Positions 56,229-64,000 of a stretch of 64,000 nucleotides of DNA are shown here, piece after piece. Under the pieces are notes generated by a model. That model was not told the origin of the DNA and made no database searches. It saw only the letters and a program-made list of their open reading frames with translations. Made by a program: the position numbers and the translations under genes. This DNA comes from Absidia repens (lineage: Eukaryota; Mucoromycota; Mucoromycetes; Mucorales; Cunninghamellaceae): NCBI GenBank assembly GCA_002105175.1, contig MCGE01000004.1, forward strand, positions 310,001-374,000, read 5' to 3'. Every line of letters starts with the position of its first letter. The stretch's first letter is position 1.

Positions 56229-58811
56229 CTAAAGATCAATCAAAGGTGCTTCATAGATCGGTTGTTGTTGCTGCTGCTGCTGCTGTTGTTGTTGTTGATG
56301 TTGTTGTTGCGGTTGTTGTTGCGGTTGCTGCTGAGGTTGCTGGACATGTTGTTGTGGAGCTTGAGTTAAGTTATATTGAGGAGTATTTACATCTTGGTAT
56401 TGAACTGGCTGTTGTTGTTGTTGTTGCTGTTGCTGTTGTTGCTGCTGGTAGGTTCCTGGTATGTGCGTCGGCGCTGGAGGCATATATCCCGAGGGTGATT
56501 GAACCACCGGCTGTTGCTGATAAGTCTGTGCTACTGGTTGGGGTGACATGGTCTGATATTGTTGACTGTTTGCTGTAGGAGTCGAGACTGCTGGATAAGA
56601 TTGTTGGACTTGTTGTGACGACGGTTGTTGGTAATAATCTGTTGTTGGGAGACCATTGTACTGAGAAGTGGAAGGTTGGACAGCTGGGTACAATGATGAT
56701 CCAGGCGCGGTGGGAGGTGCTGCTGATGAGTAGGTAGGCAAGGTTTGCTGTTGCGATGCAGGTGGTGTTGCATAATAATTCGAGTTCATAGGCGCAGCAG
56801 CTCTGTCCATACTCCGCTGATGAGCCCCAGCAACACGTTGCTCCAGTAGTTGGTCGTACGCCTTGACAGCCATATTCATTTTTTCATGTAGTTCTACAAA
56901 GGTTCCTATAAAACAAAGCATAAAGTTAGTTGCCATTCGTTTCCGAGAAGATAATAAACATGTTTATACTACTTACGATGCTTCCGATTGGTTTCATCCA
57001 GATTTTTAACCAATTTAGGTTGCAGTGTTCCAATTTGAGTATAAAGTTTGTTGATTTGACGGTCCCTTGAAATATCACCGGAGGCTGCCTGAACACGATC
57101 CATTAACGTTGAGAATAGTTGTATGTTTTCCATTTCGACAGGAGATAGCTCGTCGCGGTTTCGTATTTTGCTTTGCGATTCCTGTTGATAATGTGAGATG
57201 CTGGGTGTATTTGCGATTTCCATATCACGTAAAGAGGCAGCAATGGCAGCCGCTAAATCTGGGTCATCCTCTTCATTCGTGCTTGCCTATGTTAGTATAA
57301 ATCAGTTTGCCTGGTTAGTTTTCGTTTATGAAAAAACCAACTTTCCGTACACCTCTTCCTCTTTCTCCCTTTTTATTTACCTGCTGTTGTTCTTGTTGAG
57401 GGCGAACTTCTTGATGTATTTGTCGAGAGGGAGTGTATCCAGCACCACCATGACCTCCCTTTCGAGCTTCTTCTTCCTTTAGCGACAATTCAATAGCTTT
57501 TTTCAAATCATCGTCGAATCCGTCATCGTCATTTTGGGGCTGCGAAGTGAGTATTGTTTCTGTACGATTTGTTGGCACGTTATTTGCTGGTTCTGGGGTA
57601 TCCGAGTATTGCTGTAAGAATGCAGGCATTGGCGCAGCTGATGTTCCAAAGGTGGGAGCCACGGCATCTTTTTTCGCAACCTTGGCAAGTTTCAGTTTGA
57701 TATAGCACCCATCACAAACACGTACTTCTTCATTGATAGCGAGATGAGGCAAAGGCATGTTCTTGGAAGAGCAAAGTTGACAAAAGGTTTTACCACATTG
57801 ACGACAATGGTGCTGGCAATAAAAATAAAGTAACAAACAATATGTATTCAGTATTTATTTTCTTTATATATATAAATATTTACCTTTCGGTTAGTCATGG
57901 TAAACGGAGTTCTGCATCGTTCGCACACATCAGAGTCAGACCATTCAGGTGCCTAGATTGTCAAGGAAGAGCAAAGCCTTTAGTCATCTTATATTTTTGC
58001 CTGAGACTTTTTGTGTGAGTGTCTTACCGCAGAAGTTTCCAAAATAATAGAATCAATGGAATCAGTCATGGGAGGAAATACGTAACCTTCTGCTTGTAAA
58101 AGATAATATGTATCGGTAACATAACTGAGACTTGGTTTTCCTTTCGCAGCCAATCCCCATGTTTGCACCACAGAGAGTATTTTGTTCTTCACATCCAAGT
58201 TGCAGCCAGCCTGTTCCAACAAAGCATATCAGTATCATTACTATTTTTGTCCCGCACACATGCTCTTCTTACCGGAGCCCGTAACAAAGTGACCAATTCA
58301 TCCATGAATTCACGACTAGCGATTTCTCGTACAAAAACATCACCACTGTTTTTGACACACGTATCAGTAAGCTATTGGTTCAAGATATATAATACAAAAT
58401 TAATGAACATATACACACACATATATATATATATATATATACATAATATGTATACTGAGACTTCATACAAACTTACACTAAGGGTGGACAAAACAACGTT
58501 TGGATTCTTGTGAGATAATCTTCGTTTGAGAGACCTCATGGCATCCTTGCTGTTGACTTTTTTGCTTCGGATTTCATCGCTGATTTCCAAGTGTAGAGCT
58601 AGATTTTCTTGACCGGCTGGAATAAACTCGGAGGTTGCTTTATCTATAGAGAGAGTGCAAAATAAGAACAAGGCAAGACACAAGCGTGAGTAAATCAAGT
58701 AGAACAACGAGAATACCATGGTATCAGAACCAAGCAAAAGGAAATATATAAAAGACAATCCAGCTTACCTATAAGTTCATCCAAAGGATTTGTACCCCAC
58801 CACAATGACAT
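56229..58811 (-). CDS. VPS27: VPS27, ESCRT-0 subunit
   Basis: Sorts ubiquitinated cargo into multivesicular endosomes. Eight exons (58811-58769, 58643-58477, 58371-58273, 58210-58028, 57952-57884, 57812-57381, 57286-56977, 56905-56229) give 659 residues. Order: VHS domain ([16 protein letters not shown] to [11 protein letters not shown]), FYVE finger with RKHHCRQCG and the closing VRVCDGCY, two ubiquitin-interacting motifs ([16 protein letters not shown] and [16 protein letters not shown]), a helical GAT-like region ([19 protein letters not shown]), and a P/Q-rich tail with long Q runs. The protein ends APLIDL, a clathrin-box-like motif. Every diagnostic part is present. Confidence 0.97.
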
Positions 58812-59205
58812 GACAATTCAACTTAAATAGAAGAGAGTGAGGGAGAGAATTAAAGTATTACAGAGAAAGAAAGGAAGAAAGAAAGAGAAGAAAAATAAAA
58901 TCACACTTTGTCTTGGCCTTGGCGACCTTCCTTTTTTCAGAGTGGCGGTGGTTAAAAAACGCAACATCAAGCGACACTGCCACATCTCGACACAAAAACC
59001 ATGCACACCACAATGAATCAATAGTCATACATCATAACCAACAAAAATAAAATATTTCTTTATTAATATATAATAATGTATGTACTGCGGGGTAGAAAAC
59101 AAATGAACATAACGATGAATAGAAACTATGAATGAAAATATATAAATAGTAGGGATAGGGGGGGAGGTAACGGCAAAGGGGCATATTTATAAGTGGTTCT
59201 ATATA
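58812..59205. promoter_or_regulatory. VPS27 upstream region / CCZ1 3' flank
   Basis: A short gap between two minus-strand genes. It must hold the CCZ1 polyadenylation site and the VPS27 promoter. ATATTATATA-like sequence lies near 59060-59080. No specific factor site assigned. Confidence 0.45.
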
Positions 59206-61743
59206 CTAATCACAATGGAGGATATCAAGTAACGACTGGGTGACTTTGTGAATATTGTCTATAGATACAAAAAATCCAGAAAGAAGATTAATTTCCAGTC
59301 TCATCATCCATCGCGATGTTTGTTTTTATCTTACCTTCCACATCGGCCAAAGAGACATCCTTTTTTGCTGCTACTAGATAAATTTCACTATAATCAGATG
59401 GATCAAAAGGCATATGTTCATCCACAGGTGATTCATCTGGGGGTGCTTCATGACCCTCACTGTCATCATCACCGCCATCACCATTGTTGTTGCTGTTGTT
59501 GCTGTAGCTGTGTTTGTTTCTGAATGCGGTGCTTGTTGGGAGGTAACTATAGACACGCTTGCCAACGATCCAATGGTTCGAAGTCGACCGGGTATATATT
59601 TCATCCGTGCGCTGCAAAGCATCGAAGTCTTCTTTCACATTTAGGACTTGCAAGAGCATTTCGTTGGAGAGAGGTAACCCACCGAGAAATTGTTGCTTTT
59701 GTTTTGTTGTTGATGTCGTCACGGTTCGTACCATGACACGACCTTGTTGATCCACTATTGTTGATTTCATGTTCAGTGTAGTATTGTCATAGTAAAAACA
59801 TTTGTAATGCTTTCCTAACGTCAGACTAAAATGAAATAAACCAAACAATGCTTTAGTTCCCTTGTTCTGTTTTCATTTGTAGAGTTTTTTTTTCACCTTT
59901 TCTTTTGTCCATCTTCAATATTTTGCCAAACAGCACTGATAAGCTTATCCATTTGACTGTCGATCATGAACTGTTCCAGGGAGTGATAAAAATCGATATT
60001 TCCTACAAGATCGTCTACATCTTGACCAAATGATGGTAGTAAAAATGACCACACCAGATTGCTTTGGTCCTAAAAATTCCACAGTATTATAGGCAGGGGA
60101 AAAAAATGAGAATCTATATACCTTTCAAACCTTTCTTTTTTCTGTTAAGTTTACCTTATATATTACAAGTATGTATTCCGTCAATGCCTCTGACCCATGG
60201 ATCGACGAAAATTCATCATCTAAATCAGAGAAGCTTTCCAAGTAAACTCTAACAATATCGTTTTTTGTAAAGGTATGTTCATCCCCATTTAGATCCTCAG
60301 TCGTAGATTCCACCATGCCAGTCAAAAAGGTACCATGCTGGGTGTCCAGTTCCGAGTCGTCCAATTCAGCCGATGATGGTGCTATTCGTATGTCTGTTGA
60401 AGATGGTATTGTTGGTGAAAGAAAATCTGTGGTGGTATTGGGATCAGAGGAGGACTGCTGTGTTGAGCCATGTGCAGGGTCGATGTTATCGGTTGCAGAT
60501 TCAGTAGCTGGTGCAGGTTTTGATGAGTTTGTTGTCGTGGATGTAGATAATTTGCTAGTAAAGTATCCAAAGACATGTGCTTGAGATAATGATTTGGTCA
60601 ATGACTTCAAACTAGTTGCCTACAATAAAATAAAATAGCTCTGTTCATAAGAAGCATCCTCTTTCAATTTTTCTCAGTTTCATTACCTTTTCCTTTTTTG
60701 AGACGGGTTCAATTTCGTTCCGTTTTAATGCTTCAGCTTGTATTGCGTTATGTGATTCGACTCTTTTCAGAATATATTTCCGTAATGCACGTACATCAGA
60801 TGGTTGCAGAGAGGGAGAGCGATAAATCAATGAGCCTTCATCGTCAAGTACTAGTAGATGATTGATCAAAGAGTTGAATTGTTTCTGAATAGCGAGATCC
60901 AAATCGTGAATGCCGAGATAATTTGACCGTAAAATAGGTTGTGAAGGAATCCCATTAAAAACAGCTCCAAATACCATGGTATCCAATCGATCAAAATCCC
61001 ATTGCCAAATCCAAGTTGAGAAGAATTCTTCAATAGCGAGCATCAATGATCGTGATCGTTTTCGGTTAACCTTTGGTACTGCCTGGTCAATGTCGTCATC
61101 ACCATAGAGGATCGATGTCATGGTCCCATTCAGCAACTATATATAGACAAACAAATAATAACAAAAGCAACATCATCAGTTAAAAGGCAAGGTATACAAG
61201 CAACTTCGTATTTTACCTTGAATTGTTCATAACCTATTTTCAGGACAGCTGATAATGCTTGATCGTTGAGTTCCGCATCCCGGTATTCAGTCGCTAGTTT
61301 TTCCTTTCCGTTCGCATCCTTAATTTGCCGTCGCAGTATACCGAGTTCCACGCACATATGCATCCAAAACCCAGGTTCAGGCTGTAAAAACACCATACGA
61401 TTTCGTTGTGAATGGACATTTTCGGTCGGGCGTGAAGGTGAGAAGGTACTATATAGACATGAGCCAGTGGTCTGTTAATATATAATTTGATAACAATTTT
61501 TTTTGTTTTGTTTTACCTAGTGACATTCACCAACGCTTGAGCAAGACCCACCTGCTTCATTTTGACGTCAGCAGGTACCACTTTCTTTGCAGTGTAGTAG
61601 AGTATTTGATCTTTAGTGTTTTCTTCAGATTGGCCAAGGGAAGGATTGTAGATGCAGAAGTAAGACAGCATAGGTGAAGTCCTTCCTAAAAGAGCCTTGT
61701 TTTCCGATTCGTTGTCTATCAGAGTGGAGTCGTTATCCGGCAT
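59206..61743 (-). CDS. CCZ1: CCZ1, subunit of the Rab7/Ypt7 exchange factor
   Basis: With Mon1 it activates Ypt7/Rab7 on late endosomes and autophagosomes. Seven exons (61743-61517, 61448-61217, 61136-60687, 60619-60155, 60069-59897, 59825-59335, 59258-59206) give 696 residues. The N-terminal longin domain has the family motif LSYFCIYNPSLGQSEENTKD and QILYYTAKK, followed by EPGFWMHMCVELGI. Later come WQWDFDRLDTMVFGAVFNG and LVLDDEGSLIYRSP, a low-complexity S/T/P insert, and C-terminal parts with TEYILVIYK and PSDYSEIYLVAAKKDVSL. The last exon is a short amphipathic helix. It pairs functionally with the adjacent VPS27 in endosome maturation. Confidence 0.94.
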
Positions 61744-62761
61744 ACTGTATTATTATGGTGCGGTAGATGAAGAAGAAGAGAAAAAAAAAAGAGGGAAGAA
61801 CCAAAGCATCCTTTATATTTAACACTCCGACTCTTTTTCGCGATTTTCCCAGAATCAGTTTTATTATATATCCTCGTAATAAATCAGAAGCGAGTTTGAC
61901 TTTTAATAGGAAAGTTAAAGAGAAAGCATAGTTAATGAAGAAGCATAAACTGAAATTTATCATATGAGTTATGCTGTATTGCTTATCTTTTCATTAGTTG
62001 TGGATACAGTATCGTTTTGCTCTGTATCATTTGCAGAGGTACAGGGATACAGTATAATTTTATGCCGGGCGATGGTGAACTGTGCGATTATTTCGGTTTA
62101 CTATATCTCGAAAAATATATTATTAAAAGTAGTATTGTCGCCTGGTACATATGGATTGTTTTTTGTTGCTGATATCTATAGGATACACTAAACTCGAATT
62201 GGCTTCGACTTGGTTGATACAAATGAAATAACTGATCTACTAGCTGTCTGACTGACGAGCTTTTATAATCTAGGGTAGAACATATATGCAAGCAACTACA
62301 TATGATAAAAGGTCTTCATACTGTGATTAGAAAATTTGTGGTCTACTTTTTCCCAAAGATAGAAATATGCCCCATCATCCTTCTAGTTTATTTTTTATCA
62401 TCTTCCCCAAATGTCACCTAGAATAGATTAGTGATATATTATATAATTCTCATGATACTGTAAATAAAAAAAAAGGACGACACTTTGAATGACCATGTAT
62501 TACACTCGTAGTTGCACAAACTCTTACGGCTTTTTGTTTTGGAGCGAGCTGGATTCATTCTCCGGTTTTTATTTATATTTTCGTCCCCCACCCAAAAAAA
62601 AGGCTCACCCCTTCCCTTCCTTCACCCCTTCCTCTCTTCCTCCTCATTTTTTGTTTCTTTTACATCTCAACAAAGAAAAACGAAAAAAGCACCTTACACT
62701 CGTCTTTTACAGCCATATTATTATTATCACCGTCTCTGATTGAAAGGAATTGTAGCCATTC
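61744..62761. promoter_or_regulatory. Divergent intergenic region, CCZ1 / double-cluster regulator
   Basis: About 1 kb between divergent starts. It contains pyrimidine-rich leader sequence before 62762 (about 62590-62690). Open frames here are shadows or AT-rich noise. Confidence 0.45.
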
Positions 62762-64000
62762 ATGTCTGATGAAGCCAACGAACCCGATGTCGTCAACAAC
62801 CCAGCACCAACCGACAAAAACGAGGACTCCAACTCCAACACTGGGAACCTAAATGCTGCTTGCTTTCGCTGTCGCGGTTTTAGGTAAAGAACACAGCATG
62901 GCTCTGCCACCAAAAACCGATATATATCTATTGACTAATCATTTATTTTTTCCATCCACAGGCATGCTTGCGATCGAAAACGACCGAACTGTACACGATG
63001 CTCAAGACGGGGTTTGACTTGCACTTATCCTGAAGCCGCACCTACGCTGAAAAAACTTCAGAAAGCAACAGAAACTTTGGGTGATCGTATCAAAAAATTC
63101 AGTGACAGACTCAAGACTGGTGAAGGCATGCCGACAATCTCATTACAACGACTGGCTCGTGGGAATAATGGTGATGATTCACTAAGTATTGACGATAGCG
63201 ACAACAACAATAACAACAACAGCATCATGGCGCACTCTCCGGACACTAGGTCAATCCATTCCACATTATCGGATTCGGCGTCTGAAAAAACTTACACCGC
63301 AGAACAGGATGACGATGTTTGTTCCCTGGATACCGACGGACGACCTCGACAAAAGAAAAAGCGGGTGGCCTCTACAACTCATTTTTCAGTATATCCATGC
63401 GGCAAATGCTTCAAAGATTTACAGCAATGCGATCTGACTTTACCTCAATGTACACGGTGTGCTGCGAATGGCTTTAGTTGCGAATATGCCAAAACTGAAC
63501 CCAAGGCGAACCATGTGTCCCAAGTCCTCAACACAATGAACAAGGTGATGGATCAATGGCAAGGATCAATCGACAAAATGGCCAAGGATTTTGCGCAAAA
63601 GACTCGGGACTTCTCTGTCAAGGCTAACAACTCACTCAAAATCAAACCTATGCAACCTTTTGCCTGGAAAATCACATCAACAAACAAAGGCCTTTCTGTG
63701 GAAAGCAGTGTCAGCTCATACAACGACTTATCAACTCTTGTGGAACAATTCAAACGGTCGATGAACATCTCTACAACAAAACCTACACCCAATATGATAC
63801 AACGGGAGACTTCCCCTTACTCTGAAATATCTGAATCACCTTTGGAATTGGACGACACATCAAGTATCACCAGCTCTTCCTTCTCATTTGCCATGCTGAA
63901 CTCGTGGGCCCATCCTACAAAGTCTATGCCTCAGGACTACCCCGTTGAAATATCTCAAGAATTGACCGACAACTTGATTGAACTCTTCTGCCGTACACCA
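62762..64000 (+). CDS. Regulator with two Zn2Cys6 clusters (runs off the window)
   Basis: Exon 1 is 62762-62883; exon 2 starts at 62962 and is open to the window end, giving at least 386 residues. Cluster 1 (about residues 34-61) is C-x2-C-x6-C-x6-C-x2-C-x6-C with basic residues (HACDRKRPNCTRC). The intron splits it after RGF. Cluster 2 (about 187-214, CGKCFKDLQQCDLTLPQC onward) has exactly the same spacing but few basic residues, so it may not contact DNA the usual way. Between them lie an acidic N-rich spacer and a KKKR patch. Fungal regulators normally carry one cluster. The 3' part, probably an MHR domain, is missing. Confidence 0.88.

Noticed and set aside
56246..56578. Plus-strand V/A-rich ORF opposite the VPS27 tail
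   Set aside because: Antisense of the poly-Q tail of a firmly identified gene.
61964..62291. Short ORFs on both strands between CCZ1 and the right-hand regulator
   Set aside because: AT-rich, no motifs, and mutually overlapping.
1..64000. tRNA, rRNA or CRISPR features
   Set aside because: No cloverleaf-compatible B-box (GGTTCGAATCC-like), rRNA-like block or regularly spaced direct repeats with unique spacers were found by eye; a covariance-model scan would be decisive.

Overview
This window is nuclear DNA of a filamentous fungus. Most genes carry several short GT-AG introns, intergenic DNA is AT-rich with very long A/T runs, and the products include fungal families (Zn2Cys6 regulators, PNS1, BIG1/VOA1, PBN1). 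An early-diverging fungus of the Mucoromycota type is the best guess, but this is inference; no rRNA or tRNA gene is present to test it. No CRISPR array or bacterial-type operon was seen.

Layout. 1-2.2 kb is gene-free with one dispersed repeat. 2.2-5.1 kb holds a divergent pair, prohibitin (-) and a BIG1/VOA1-type ER protein (+), sharing a 348-bp promoter. 5.8-10.2 kb holds a secreted CE2-like esterase whose catalytic residues look lost, a small PH-domain protein and an unresolved small gene. 10.9-13.1 kb is a PNS1/SLC44 transporter with a frame break or cryptic intron. 13.3-18.9 kb holds two tandem paralogous Zn2Cys6 regulators. 20.4-26.0 kb is a nearly complete non-LTR retrotransposon with two intact ORFs, a poly(A) tail and an exact 14-bp target-site duplication. 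26.3-28.7 kb is the succinate dehydrogenase flavoprotein with a 13-nt microexon. 29.4-34.1 kb holds low-complexity proteins and a small transmembrane ORF. 37.6-40.4 kb is a CAS1-type O-acetyltransferase. 41.9-44.6 kb holds two decayed copies of a C2H2-like gene. 45-54.6 kb is mostly gene-poor and repeat-rich, apart from a small nuclear-type protein and a 45-residue zinc-knuckle protein. 54.7-61.7 kb holds PBN1/PIG-X, VPS27 and CCZ1. The right edge carries the start of a regulator with two zinc clusters.

Themes. Several genes serve the endomembrane system: BIG1/VOA1 and PBN1 (ER, wall and GPI-anchor assembly), CAS1 (Golgi polysaccharide acetylation), VPS27 (ESCRT-0) and CCZ1 (Rab7 activation). 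Prohibitin and SDH1 are mitochondrial.

The most novel material is not the housekeeping genes. It is (i) a roughly 200-bp dispersed repeat present at least six times, each copy ending in a polyadenylation-like motif, (ii) an approximately 70-bp tandem array with related CAATAAA-type motifs, (iii) the apparently inactive esterase, (iv) tiny candidate genes missed by length-filtered gene finding, and (v) the double-zinc-cluster regulator. Exon boundaries were placed by hand from GT/AG sites and reading-frame continuity. All lengths quoted for spliced genes come from summing those exons.
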